Below, in pieces: positions 45,353 through 58,270 of a stretch of 64,000 nucleotides of DNA. The notes below the pieces were generated by a model. It made no database searches and was not told the origin of the DNA. It saw only the letters and a list, made by a program, of their open reading frames with translations. The stretch covers positions 183,842,951 through 183,906,950 of the forward strand of contig NC_081413.1 in NCBI RefSeq assembly GCF_030272615.1, read 5' to 3'. Positions within the stretch are counted from its first letter, which is position 1. Each line of letters starts with the position of its first letter. The stretch is from Cryptomeria japonica (taxonomy: Eukaryota; Streptophyta; Pinopsida; Cupressales; Cupressaceae). The translations under genes were made by a program, and so were the position numbers.

Positions 45353-46645
45353 TGTTGGATATTGTCGAGAAGTTTGCTGGAGTGATGTGTTGTCATTGAT
45401 GTCAACATATTCCTCTATGTGTTTCAATATTGCAGGCAGATTAGGTGAGTTGGTTTGGCCAATGTGTTGTGGATTAAAGGGTTTTGAGATAAGTATCTCT
45501 AGTTGATTCAACTAAAGTTTCAAAGGTTCACGTGAAGATTTGATCAAGTTATGAGATTAGGTATTGCGGTTGGTTTTTTCAACTGTTCGGTGTTGATTAG
45601 TATTCTAGATTTTGCTACACATTGAAATATCTTGGTTTGCACATTTGGCAGAGTGTTTGGGACATTCATATGTGTCCTCAATTCAAATGGTTTGTGATTT
45701 GGAGGTCCGCAAGTGATTCTTATAAGTTTGATAGTCAATTTAGTTAGTGTTCTTAAAGTTCGGTATAATGATGGTAAAGATTCATGTAAGTGGTGTTGGT
45801 GCGGTTGTTGTTGTGATAATTCATGATGCTTGTGGATGTTTCTAGATTGTGTCCTATTTGTGTTGGTGGTCCACATTGATAATTGTGAGCGTTATTGATG
45901 ATTTTTCTTAATTCGATGGTTTTCTTCATGTTCTTGGACGACATGATGATTGTAACGCATTGCGGATGTTCGTGGCATAATTCTTGGAGGTGTTTCATGT
46001 TCAAGGTGGTGATTTAGATCTATACTATGTCTTAGCTGATATTGTTTTGGTCTGCACATAATGTTGTAGCATGTATGGTTATATCTTTGTAATTTGTGAT
46101 GTGTTTTGAGCCAACCATGAAAGATTGGTTGATGACATGTATAAATAAATGTAATACTAATGTGAGAGAGGTATCTATGTGCAGAGAAGAAGTGTGAAGA
46201 AGTGAAAAAGAGAAGAGTATGTGATATGTGCTTAACCGGAACTATAACCAGGCATGAGGAGATGTTATTCTATTAGTTCATGATCTTCCAGATGTAATCT
46301 GAATATGTTTGTGAGACAGTGAGTCTTCCCAAGGGTTGTAGCCCTCTTTTATTATGTGTTTTGAGCAGTGAGCTCTAGGCAGTGTGCCTGAATGCATGTG
46401 CATTCCCCATTATAATATTTCATATACTTCTAACCGGCTATCATCATATTGTGGGTAGGTTCCCATTGTGGTTTTTCCCTTAACCGGGTTTTCCACATAA
46501 AAAATATTGGTGTTATGTGTGTTATTGATGTGGTGTTGATTTGTGCTTTCATTGTTAATAATAAGATCTGAATTTGTGTTTGAGTTAAGTAATGTTTTTG
46601 AGAAAATTGATTCACCCCCCTCAGTTTTCTGCATTGTTGCCAACA
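45353..46645 (+). repeat. E4 5' LTR
   Basis: TGTTGGATATTGTCGAG to ...GTTGCCAACA, 1,293 bp. TATAAATA at 46140-46147 is the likely TATA box. The shared motif TTGTCATTGATGTCAA lies about 35 bp from the start. The last 510 bp match 5383-5917. Confidence 0.9.
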
Positions 46646-46647
46646 AT

Positions 46648-46714
46648 TGGTATCAGAGCTAATTCCTCTGAAGAAGCTAATTCAGAGAATAGAGGTATGA
46701 GTGACAGGAACTTC
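46648..46714 (+). pseudogene. E4 primer-binding site, leader and first gag codons
   Basis: TGGTATCAGAGC at 46648-46659, a short leader, and ATG at 46697 reading MSDRN. The sequence then passes into the long LTR at AGGAACTT, a word common to both sides, as a microhomology-joined deletion would leave. About 75 gag codons and 545 bp of the long LTR are missing here. Confidence 0.7.
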
Positions 46715-49700
46715 TTTAATGAAAACCTAGAATTTTCTGCATTACAAATATGCTAAACTCGTAAGAAATGAGTTACAAAGTAAGAACAAACTGTTGCCAC
46801 TGCAGGTACAAAATGAGAACTAGAGAAAGCTGATTGAAAAAGAGGGACTTATACCAAAGACCTCCAGAATTTTGGCTCTCAAAAAGTAATGTGTTGTCAC
46901 CTCTCTTATATCTCAGGTATGTGACTCAAAGAAAGACTCCTCAAAATAGGTACAAGGAGTCCTTATTTTACAAACCACTCCAAGAGGTCCGATATAACTA
47001 AAAATCCCTTCAAAAAAGGTGTGTAACTGAAAGTAACAAGGAGTCAAACCCATAAAAACCCTCCTTTACTCAACCTTAATCTATTTGGACTCCTTGACTG
47101 AACTCAAATTGCCAATTGGGTGGCCAATCACCTAAATTTTCTCCTCATGTTTGCAAATTAACTCATAGATGACAAAGCCTTCTCTTTTGATTATCCCTCA
47201 CAACACTCTACTTTGCATTTCAAAATAACTTCTATCTAAAGTGATTTATGATTATCACTTTATAATAAAGATTTACAAGATTTAATGCAAAGATAAATGA
47301 GTTTTATAAAATTCTAAAAGGCTTTACCGATTTACTTTCAAATATGTCTTTATCAGTTGCGAATTTGAATGAAGCTATGTCTTCCATGGTCTTTTCACAT
47401 ATTAGCAGTGGTCTATGTGGTTGTCTTGAAGATTGGAAAACTCCAATGTGTGGCCATGGGATAGTGACTATTACCCCATTCCTTTGAGTTTCTCTCTTGC
47501 TGTATGGACTGTCATGAGAACTATTTTAGAGGTATTGGGCCAGTCTTGACCATACTTGTGCTAATATAATGAACCTTGTTCATTGTATGATTCTTCTAGC
47601 CTTTGATTGCTATAGCAGTAAATCAATGTCTTCAATTCTTTTAGTACCAGGGCTCTTTCACTGCTCCCATTCTTTTATGATTGAAGACAACTTTTATAGG
47701 AGGCTATTCTAACAGTGAATTTGGATTGTTATTAGTTATGTCTTAGGCCTTTATAACCACTCACTATTCTAGCCTTCTCCACTGCTGGACTTACTCATGA
47801 ATAGATCAATGGCTTTTGATCATGAGAACATACATATGGATATGGCTGACTTCATGAGTCCAAACTTCAACAATATGATTTGGCATGCTTGAGAGAAACT
47901 TCCATTATTGACATCAAAGATTTGTCTTGTACTTCATTCTTGGACTGTTATGTTGCTGTTATTATCATCTTTTCTGCTTGGTATGACTATAAATGGTCAT
48001 TGATGGTCATTGTTTTGTCCATGACTATAATAAGGCGGATTTGGAGTACATTTCCTTTCAAGGACTATCACATCTTTACACTGCTATTATTGTCCTTGAT
48101 GGATTGTATATTTTCTTCTAATATGACCATTATCTTTGATCACTTCTCAACAAACCTTATGACTGTTAATAGGTGTTTGTCTTGGCATGTATGTCAAGCT
48201 TTGAACTTGAAGTATGTTGACTATTATGAAAGCATCAATGGGTCATGGATAATGACCGTCATATGCCTTGTGAACACTATCATTATGCTTTTTGAAAAGT
48301 TGTCATATTTTAGTTCTTGTCATGCTTTTTTATAGTGAATGATGTTCCACTGCCCTGTCACTCATACCTCTATTCTTTGAATCGAGACCATTATATCATG
48401 GAGCTGCCCCTTTGTGTAGTCATATTTGTTTGGCAATGCCATGGTGAATATCCCTTGTAATGGACTCTAAAACTCATGATGACATTGTCTTTTTGAGCTT
48501 TTGATGATTTTGAAACCATTCATCTCTTTGATTGTTCACTAGGTATTGTGATGTCTTTTGAAGGTGCATTGTTATGTTTTCTTTTAATGAATTTGCTCAT
48601 TGCATATAAAAATCTTCTTATGATTGCGGTATCATTGATCTTGATGATCTTGTTGAATTGTTTTCTTGGTTGTAACTGCATTAATGAATACAATTCTTAC
48701 CAAACTCATGGCTTGTGATTTACTTGTATGTCGATCATGATTGCTCTAAAATCATTATTTTCTTATATTATAGACTTATATGTTGATCTCAATATATCAG
48801 TGTCTCCTTACAATTGTTGGAGGCTTTGTGTTATCACCTCACAATGTTCTTATAGCTACTCATATGTTGAGTACATACTAAGGTTGTTGTCATCATGAAA
48901 GGATTACTCTAAATATGAATATTCTTTGATAAGCTATCTTTACCTCATATGTTATTAGTGACTTTCTCAACCTTGTCATCATTTGAAGAGGATTTGTATA
49001 CTTTGGGCTGAAACCATGCTTGTTTTTTATGCATTCTTTATACCATGATCATTGGATATTATGATTGTAAGTTCTCCATACCTTTTGTTTTCACCATGGT
49101 GTGAGGTCAATGAATTCTATGGCTGCTCAATACTTAGGAAACATCTCTTGTTGCTCATTGCTCTGCCATAGACATTCTTGTCCACTAAAATGCAACTCAC
49201 TATACTGTGCAAATAAATATGGTCTTTATTGCAAACACATTGATCTCTATCTATGAGGTGTTGATAAAAACTTGTGTAAAAGAATTTTCTACTTGACAAA
49301 GATATGAAACAGTATGTGTCTTGAGATGAGAATTTGTCACTTATGAACCCTTTACCATGACTACTATAAACATGCTTTATAATGGCCTTGAAAATGATTT
49401 ATAATGAGTTTTGACCTTGAACTTGGGAATATCACTTGTTTTCATGGTGTTAACTGTCACATACAAGGCATACTATATTATTGTGTTTAGTCCTCAAGGT
49501 CCTTTAGACTGTCAAGGCTATTATTCTGACAGTGATGATTCATATCAATTCTTTATCACTACTCCTTTGGGCCTTTGGCTATCAAAACCTTTCTTTGGTG
49601 GCTTCTCATAATGCTCTATTCCAGTATATTATGGGTAACTGTTATCCTTTGTATCCATTCTTTCATTTCTCTAACAACATTTCCTCTCTCAGATGCAGGC

Positions 49701-50120
49701 ATGGAGCAGCAAGGAAGAAACAATTGGATGTAGGTTGGGTGGAAGACTGAAGATGACACTAGGGAACACAGAGAAGACTTGTCATTTAGGCAATGATGAG
49801 TCACCCTTCCTTATGTGCATTTTACATTTATTTTTGCATCTGCATATGTATAATATTTTCTTCATCACCACCATAAGAGTTAGTCTCACAGCTTGTGTGA
49901 GACATTGTACATTCATATTAATAAAGGTTACTTTTTCAAAAAAATTGTGTGTTCTCTCTCTATTTCATATGCATCTCCATAATGAAATATGATAGTGTAA
50001 TATTTCTTCTCTTTCCTTTTAAATGTTCATGAATGTAATCCAACATAACAAAAATGCACCTTTTGTTTATAAAACACAAAAACTCTACTTGATTGAGCTT
50101 GTTAGAGAAAATAGGTATCA
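46715..50120 (-). repeat. Long LTR copy B (3' LTR of the LARD-like element)
   Basis: It matches copy C from 53220 to 53850 and from 55197 to 57948; the C block 53851-55196 is absent. The right end ...AATAGGTATCA is the LTR start on the minus strand (TGATACC, changed from TGTTACC). A plus-strand frame at 47880-48335 is shared with copy C but looks like a T-rich low-complexity product. Confidence 0.85.
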
Positions 50121-50669
50121 TTTCTAGCAACATCTGCTATATGTTTGCTTGCTAAACATCTTGACCAACTGCCTAAGACAATTCATTGGGCATAGAGTCA
50201 TTGTAGCTTTTAGAAAACTGATAAACACATCTCACAACACTATAAAACTCTTTTCTCTCTCAAAAACCTGTCCTAATCTATTGAGTATAGGTGTGTGTTT
50301 TGTGGGAGTGAGGTTAACACCTTACTATCATGAATTATATGTGTAATTGACAGATTAGGGAAGGTCAACAATAAAACATCTTCTATTCGCTGCAGACTAC
50401 TATAATTCATTATAGCTATAAGGAGGGGCTACTTATTGTGCATGACAGTGAATATCTGACCTTTCTATTTCATATAATGGATACCTTCCTTCTATAACTA
50501 CAATGAATTACAACAGTATGATCATTATTACTCCTTTAGGACTGTGCACAAGTCACTTAGGGAAAACAAAATTACATCTAGAAACCTATCCTATACTAAC
50601 AACAAGTCAAAATTTACTTAAACAAAACCATTTACAGGATGACTAAAGTAGTTGCCCTTTCTCCTCAAT
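50121..50669 (-). other. LARD-like element, non-coding region before the 3' LTR
   Basis: No gene seen between the end of the acidic ORF and the LTR. A clear polypurine tract is not visible at the LTR edge (minus strand ...TTGCTAGAAA), so the tract may be decayed. Confidence 0.5.
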
Positions 50670-52445
50670 TTATAATGCAATCTTAAGGGCGGATAAGGAG
50701 AAATGAAACACAAAAAGATGTCTAACAAGAAGTACTATCTCCTGAAAGAGGTGAACAAGTCCACCTACTTGATCAAACTGATCATATAAATTGTTGTTCC
50801 AAAGAGGACAAGAGAGTTGAATAAACTCTTGTCCAGTTGCAAATTCATCCTTGACACCATCTCCAACTAAAGCTTCATGTGTGGGTGCTTTATTGGACTC
50901 CATCTAGATTGAGTACCTAATAGGACAACCTCTTGTAAGGACAAAGCTCAGGCTTTCCATACTAATCTCTCTCTCATGAAGTACCATCTTATCATCTTAC
51001 TGGTTGGAAAGATCTATCTCCTATGTCTGACTTGGTGAAAAAATGAATCCCTTTTTGACCCCCTCAGTATAATCATGTTGTCCATGGCTAACCTCACTTA
51101 AAGGTGTTGGTTTGGCATGCCAAGTCATACAAAAAGTCTCTAAGTCATTCCAAAGCATGTCCTCCTCAATGTCTTCTTCACTTCTCTGAGCAGGAGGACT
51201 AGCTTTAGGCTTAATATAGCTTTCATCAGGATTTGATAAAACATTAGCAATGTTCTCTTCAAGTATAGGCTCTGATTTGAGAACTTGTTCAACTTTAAAA
51301 ACAACCTCTTACACTAGATCATCATCATTTCCTTCATGTCACTCAAGAACTTGACTTTCCATTGATGTATGCACAATTCCTTCATCTTGATCATAAAGAC
51401 AAGGAAGTTCATCAGCTATGAAATTGAAAAATTCAACATCATTACCTTCATTTAGCTGTGCTGACTGATTTGCTGGCATTGAACATGACACAACCTCCTC
51501 TTCTTCAATAAAAAGTGGAAGTTCAGGAAGTAAATCAAATAATACCTCCTGTTGGTTACTACTTTCTTCCTCTTTATCTTGTCGACCCAACATGTTAAGC
51601 TTAGTATAACAACTTTCTTTAGATTCGAGAGGACCCACTAGATCATCTTGTGAAGCTTCTTGAGTTGATAGAAGGCAAATAGGTTCTTCAAGAGGCTGCT
51701 CTTGGGGAATTATAGGTTGTACTTATTCATGTGGTACATCTGGTATAAAGGATAATGTATTCAACATAGGAATGCCAATTTCAAAAAATAGATTTGGAAA
51801 GACATCAACAGGGTTAGCTTTTTGCTTGGGTATAGGTTCTTGCAATGAAGGAGGAGTTGATGGTGCCTCTACCTTTTGTAATATAGCAAGAAAAATCTTC
51901 GTTGATTCTCCTTTTTCTTCCTCATACTTTTATTTTTGTACAACTAATTCCATTGCAAGATTTTCTTCATACTACTTGTGCTACTCCACCAAATATTTCT
52001 TATGAAGTTGCTCTTAACAAGCCAACTCTTCTCAATGCTCATGGATATATGCTTGATAAGCCCACTCTTGTTGTTATAAATCAAATTCATGTTGTCTCTT
52101 GATATCATCCGTCTGCTCATTGTAGTTTTGTAATATACTTTCCATGGATAGTTGCTTATTGCAAAGGCTCTGTAATGTGACTTTTATCTCACTAAACTTT
52201 GAAGCATTTTGATTTGGATCAAAATTACCCTTTTGAGGTTGATTGTAAGCATGATTAGGTTGCCATGAGGGTTGAGTAGTGGGTGGGTGGCAAGCATGAT
52301 GAATATGCTGGTTATCCGCTATTGTAGGGTTATTTGGGTAGAAACCAACATCTTGGTTGGTTGGATATGGCTGGTAAGAGGGTGAAGGAACAACATTCTC
52401 ATGGTATGGAGGGTAATAATATTAATTTCCATGAAAAATTGACAT
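50670..52445 (-). pseudogene. ORF of the LARD-like element, Gln/Pro/Glu-rich, about ten stops
   Basis: One frame of 592 codons, no frameshift, starting MSIFHGN 220 bp after the LTR. Residues 8-90 are Tyr/Pro/Asn/Gln-rich (YYYPPYHENVVPSPSYQPYP), residues 90-190 a Gln/Glu-rich helix (KQLSMESILQNYNEQTDDIK) where nearly all stops fall at likely Gln codons. The rest is acidic (FIEEEEVVSCSMPANQSAQL, EEDIEEDMLWNDLETF). The end is hydrophobic (VHLFQEIVLLVRHLFVFHFS). There is no knuckle, protease or pol motif. I do not recognise it; it could be a gag relic or an accessory protein. Confidence 0.65.
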
Positions 52446-52646
52446 CTTTAATCATATAAAGAGCTGGAAATTAAAATGGAGGAATTAATTTGAAATAATA
52501 CCAGCACTTGATCTTTGAAATTGAAAGATTTGAACCTTGAGTCGCCAGGTGTGCATAGATCTTGCCTCCAAAGGATGGAATCATTTCTACTCACACCAAA
52601 ACAACAACCAAGGTGGCCTTCTATGAACTAAATAAATAATCCAACA
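52446..52646 (-). other. Leader of the LARD-like element
   Basis: About 200 bp between primer-binding site and ORF start, with no coding content. Confidence 0.5.
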
Positions 52647-52664
52647 GTCCCACTGGGCATGCCA
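52647..52664 (-). promoter_or_regulatory. Primer-binding site of the LARD-like element
   Basis: The minus strand reads TGGCATGCCCAGTGGGAC five bases after the LTR end. It is the TGGC...GGGAC type of gypsy elements and differs from the iMet site of all Copia elements here. The matching tRNA is not certain to me. Confidence 0.65.
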
Positions 52665-52669
52665 AAGAT

Positions 52670-55600
52670 TGTTGTCACTTGGAATTGCACTCGATGCCAA
52701 GCTTTAAAACATTGCAATCTCGTGAAACATGGGACTACTCTCAGGCTATGGGTATCCTATTGTGAGAGTAGACCTCTAGATTATAGGCCATCTTCCTTTT
52801 AGATCACCTAAAACTAACTGAAAATATGACTAAGGGATATGAATTACGAGGATATACAGAAACTGAAAAACAACTGCTAGGTAATTCACCAACTGGAAAA
52901 TGATTTGAAATTTCTTTAAACTCACAAGTTATTCAACTAATGAAGCTATTTTAACTCACAACTCAAATACACATGTTTGCAAAATTGATTCTCATGAAAG
53001 GTTAGCAATCTGATGTTCACAAAAAAGAAGAATAATGATGTTCTCACAATTTTGATTTAGCAGTATCAGTGACACAATCATAGTTTTGCACTATAGCATG
53101 TACTTTATGTGCTAAGCGTTTGAAGAAACTAAGACAAAATGAAGGATTCTATAAAAGAATCACAAAATTTTAATCAAAATGCTTACAAAAACAACACTTA
53201 GACCAAATGTATTAAGAAGGAACTCAACTTCTTTAATGAAAACCAGGAATTTTCTACATTACAAATATGCTAAACTCATAAGAAATGAGTTACAAAGTAA
53301 GAATAAATTGTTGCCACTGTAGGTAAAAACTTAGAACTAGAGAAAATTGATTGAAAAAGAGGGACATATACCAAAGACCTCCAAAATTTTTGCTCTCAAA
53401 AAGTAATGTGTTTTCACCTCCCCTATATCTAAGGTATGTGACTCAAAGAAAGACTCCTGAAAACATGTACAAAGAGTCTTGATTTTACAAACCACTCCAA
53501 GAGGTCGGATATAACTGAAAAATCCCTTAAAAAAGGGGGTTTAACTAAAAGTAAGAAGGAGTCAAACCCCTAAAAACCCTCCTTGATTCAACCTTAATCT
53601 ATTTGGACTCCTTGACTGAACTCAAACTGCCAATTAGGTGGCCAATCACCTAAATTTGCTCCTCATGTTTGCAAATTAACTCATAGATGACAGAGCCTTC
53701 TCTTTTGATTATCCCTCACAACACTCTACTTTTGATTTCAAAAATATCTTCTATCTAAAGTGATTTATGATTATCACTTTATACTAAAGATTTACAAGCT
53801 TTAATGCAAAGATAAAGGAGTTTTATAAAACCCTAAAAGGCTTTACCGATTTCTACTTAACACTTAACTCCTATTTTTACATTTCAAACATTACTTACTT
53901 GAAGTGATTTATTTCATCACCCAAATAAATATTTACAACTTTGAAAATAGAATGTAAAATAAAAGTTAAGTGTTAGTATCCATAAAGCATTTTGACTAAA
54001 ACAATAAGTGTTGATCAAACACTTAGAATTAAAGAGAAAACTATGTCATGATATACAAATAAGATTTTTCTATTTTCTTTGTTAAAAGGCAAAAGAGGCC
54101 CTAGCTCCTATCGAACTCTATTAGGGTTTGAAACCTAAAACAAAAGTTAAAAAAAGATGAAAAAGATACTTCATCTTTATTTTCATTTTGGATCTTCTCT
54201 GCCGAGGGCGACCGACATGCTGAAACCCTAGGGTTTGGATTGAGAATTCTCCATTTTGAAGTTTCTCAAAAGATTTTCTCTGCAGGGAATGTGTGGTAAG
54301 ATAACCACACTCCATATTTTTTCTTTATTTTGTTTCCTTACTCTCTATGCATGGTGATTTTATTTTTTTTCCAGTAAATGCTCTATATCTTTTGCATGCT
54401 TTTGTATCTGTGCATTACTTCTTTGTATTTTGGTGACCTAATATTGTTTTGTGATTGCATATAATGCCTTGACTATCAATATTGTTCTTTTGTAAATTCA
54501 TGGTATACATTGCTTGTCATTGTTTTGATCACTGTTTTACCTCAGATCTACAACTTTGGTCTACTTCACCGTTATGAGGGTTATTTTGAACAACTATGTT
54601 CCATTCATGGTATTGACTGTAACTATTACTGTTGTATCTTTGAAAATGGTGCTTTGACTATACGTGTGGTAATACACCGCTTCATCATTTTCCTAGTTAT
54701 ATTCTTCTCCAACCTTTGGACTATCAAAGGATTGTCATGTCTCTAAATATACATTCTCCATGATTGTTTTGGAGTTCTCTTTAGATGTTAATGAATTGTT
54801 CATTGTCACATACCTTAAGAGGCTGCAAATGTCAAGGCACTATCTTTACTACACTCCATGCGTACTCAATTACTCATATCTCCTTTATGACAGTCATTTG
54901 TCCTTACTTACTATCATTACACCATTTGTGTGGACTGGAAATGATACTGTGACTACAAAGGTTCACTGTGATCTTTGGTATTTGTTGTCACATTGTCTTT
55001 TGGACAACTACCACTGTGAATTTCATTGTGTGATTGATTATGGTCCTTACTACTACAACAATATCTTTTGATGGATGAAGACTTTTGGCTGACTTAAATC
55101 CTATTTTTGGAGTGATCTCCACTAACCATCATCTTCTTGACTTAGTGCTTTCATCTCTTTGCTCTATCTTATGCACTGACAAATCTTTTCTCACTGTCAT
55201 ATGTCTTTATCAGTTGTGACTTTGAATGAAACCATATCTTCCATGGTCTTTTCACATATTAACAATGGTCTCTGTGGTTTTCTTGAAGATCAGAAAACTC
55301 CAATGTGTGCCCACGGGATAGTGACTACTACCATGTTCCTTTAAGTTTCTCTCTTGCTGTATGGATTATCATGAGAATTGTTTTGGAGTTATTGGGTCAT
55401 TCTTGACCATACTTGTGCTACTATAATGAACCTTGTTCATTGTATGATTCTTCTAACCTTTGACTGCTATAGCAGTAAGTCATTGTCTTCAAAGCTTTTA
55501 GTACCAAGGCTCTCTCACTGCTCCTATTCTTTTGTGATTGAAGAAATATTTTGTAGGAGGCTTCTCTAACAGTTAATTTGGACTGTTATTGGTTATGTCT

Positions 55601-57948
55601 TAGGCCCTTATAACCACTAATTGTTCTAGCCTTCTCCATTGCTGGACATACTCATGAATAGATCAATGGCTTTTGATCATGAGAACATACATATGGATAT
55701 GAATGCCTTTATGAGTCCAAAATTCAATAATATGATTTGGCACTTGAGAGAAACTTCTATTATTGACATCAAATACTGCTCTTGTACTTCATTCTTGGAC
55801 TACTATGTTGTTGTTATTATCATATTTCTACTTGGTATGACTGTAAATGGCCACTAATGGTCATTATTTTGTCCATGATTGTAATAAGGCATATTTCAAG
55901 TACATTTCTTTCGAAGGACTGTCACATCTTTACACTGCTATTACTGTCCTTGATGGATTGTATATTTTCTTCTAATATGACCATTATCTTTGATCACTTC
56001 TCAACAAACCCTATGATTGTTAATAGGTGTGTGTCTTGGCATGTATGTGAAGCTTTGAACTTGAAGTTTGTTGACTGTTATGAAAGCATCCATGGGTCAT
56101 GGATAATGACTGTCATTTGCCTTGTGAACATTGTCATTGTGGTTTTTGAAAAGCTACCATCTCTTAGTTCTTGTTTTTTTTTTTGACAGTGAATGACTTT
56201 CCACTGTCCTGTCACTCATACCTCTATTCTCTGATTGGAGACCATTGTATCATGGAGCTGCCCCTTTGTGCAGTCATATTTGTTTGACAATGCCATGGCG
56301 AGTATCCCTTGTAATGGACTCTAAAAGTCATGATGTCATTGTCTTTTTGAGCTTTTGATATTTTTGACACCATTCATCCCTTTGACTGTTCACTAGGTAC
56401 CGTGAAGTCTTTTGGAGGTGCACTGTTATGTTTTCTTTTATTAAATCTACTCATTGCATTTAAAATATTCTTATGACTGTGGTGTCATTGATCTTGACGA
56501 CCTTGTTGAATTGCTTCCTTGGCTATAACTGCATTAATGAATACAATTCTCACCAAACTCATGGCTTGTGATTTACTTGTATGTCGATCACAAATGCTCT
56601 AAAATCATTATTTGGTGCTATCATAGTCTTATATGTTGATCTCAATATATTAATGTTCTACTTACAACTGTTAGGGGCTTTGTCTTATCAACTCACAATG
56701 TTCTTATAACTACTCATATGTTGAGTACATACTAAGGCCGTTGTCATCATGAAAGAATTACTCTAATTATGACTATGATTTGATAAGATCTCTTTACCTC
56801 ATATGTTATTAGTGACTGTTCTCAACCCTGTCATTATTTGAAGAGGATTTGTATACTTCCTTTGGGTTGAAACCATGCTTGATTTTTATGCATTCTTTAT
56901 ACCATGATCATTGGATCTTATGACTATAAGTTCTATGTACCTTTTGTTTTCATCGTGGCTTGAGGTCACTAAATTCTATGGCTACTCAATACTCAGGGAA
57001 CATCTCTTGTTTGTCATTGCTCTACCATAGGCATTCTTGTCCACTAAAATGTAACTCACTATACTGTGAAAATAAATATGGTCTTTATTGCAAACACAGT
57101 GATCTCTATCTATTAGGTGTTGACATAAACTTGTGTAAAAGACTTTTCTACTTGATAGAGATATGAAACAATATGTCTCTTAAGATGAGACTTTGTCATT
57201 TATAAACCCTTTACCATGACTACCGTGAACATGCTTTATAATGGCATTGATAATGATTTATAATGAGTTTTGACCTTGAACTTGGGACTGCCACTTCTTT
57301 TCATGGTGTTAACTGTCACATACAAGGCATATCATATTATTGTGTTCAGTCCTCAAGATCCTTTAGACTGTCAAGGTTGTCATTCTGATAGTGATGATTC
57401 ATATCAATTCTTTATCACTGCTCCTTTGGGCCTTTGGCTATCAAAACCTTTCTTTGGTGGCTTCTCATAATGCTTTGTTCCAATATATTATGGGTGACTG
57501 CTGTCCTTTGTATCCATTCTTTCATTTTTCTAACAACATTTCCTCTCTCAAATGCAGGCATGGAGCAACAAGGAAGAAACATCTGGATGCAGGTTGGGCA
57601 GAAGACTCATCATTCAGGCAATGACGATTCACCCTTCCTTATGTGCATTTTACATTTATTTTTGCATCTGCAAATGTATATCATTTTCTCCATTTTCACA
57701 CTAAGAGTTAGTCTCACAGCTTGTGTGAGACATTGTACATTCATATTAATAAAGATTACTTTTTCAAAAAAATTGTGTGCTCTCTCTCTATTTCATATGC
57801 ATCTCCATAATGAAATATGATAGTGTAATCTTTCTGCTCTTTCCTTTTAAATATTCATGAATATAATACAATAGAACAAAAATGCACCTTTTGTTTACAA
57901 AACACAAAAACTCTACCTGGTTGATCTTGTTAGCGAAAATAGGTAACA
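52670..57948 (-). repeat. Long LTR copy C (5' LTR of the LARD-like element), 5,279 bp
   Basis: On the plus strand TGTTGTCACTTGG to ...AATAGGTAACA. It is the most complete copy and contains a block (53851-55196) missing from A and B. Inside, AACACTYWACT...AAGTGATTTAT...TTTACAA occurs twice in diverged form (about 53723 and 53862), an old internal duplication. GTGTGGT at 54292 and ACCACAC at 54305 form a small hairpin. The gag frame of E4 resumes at the next base. Confidence 0.85.
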
Positions 57949-58270
57949 AATCCTACAACTTCGGATAAGATAAATTAAGTTGAATACAATATTAGAGCTA
58001 AGGAAGAATTGTTGAGTGCCTTAACTGATTCTGAAATGACAAATGTGATGGATTTGCATACTGCTCATGAGATCTGGAAGAAGTTGGAAACTTTGTATGA
58101 AGGTGATAGTCATGTGAAGATTGCCAAGTTGCAGAGCTTAAAGGGAAAGTATGAGTTGTTAAAGATGGGCGAAGATGAGAACATTACTTCTTTTTATGCA
58201 AAAAGTGAATGAGTTTGTATGCAATATCAGATGTGTCGATGGAGTACAAGAAGAATAAGAGATTGTTGCT
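57949..58270 (+). pseudogene. E4 gag, middle fragment
   Basis: The frame reads NPTTSDKIN, stop, then VEYNIRAKEELLSALTDSEM, AHEIWKKLETLYEGDSHVKI and GEDENITSFYAK, the UBN2-type gag core that normally follows the N-terminal piece seen at 5941-6118. A frame change near 58205 and then EEXEIVA precede the solo LTR at 58271. Confidence 0.85.

Larger units (their letters stand above)
46715..57948 (-). mobile_element. Large retrotransposon derivative (LARD-like) with 3.4-5.3 kb LTRs
   Basis: On the minus strand: 5' LTR 57948-52670, primer-binding site, one decayed ORF, about 550 bp of non-coding DNA, then 3' LTR 50120-46715 (its last 545 bp deleted). LTR ends are TGTTACC...GACAACA. Two LTRs far longer than the 2.55-kb internal region and no pol resemble the LARD class (for example barley Sukkula), except that this one carries an ORF. 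It inserted in E4 gag; the right flank continues the gag frame. Confidence 0.8.

Noticed and set aside
50149-50346. Plus-strand ORF in the LARD-like internal region
   Set aside because: Opposite to the element, short, no motif.
54121-54315. Small minus ORF in long LTR copy C
   Set aside because: 64 aa, present only in the block missing from copies A and B, no recognisable content.
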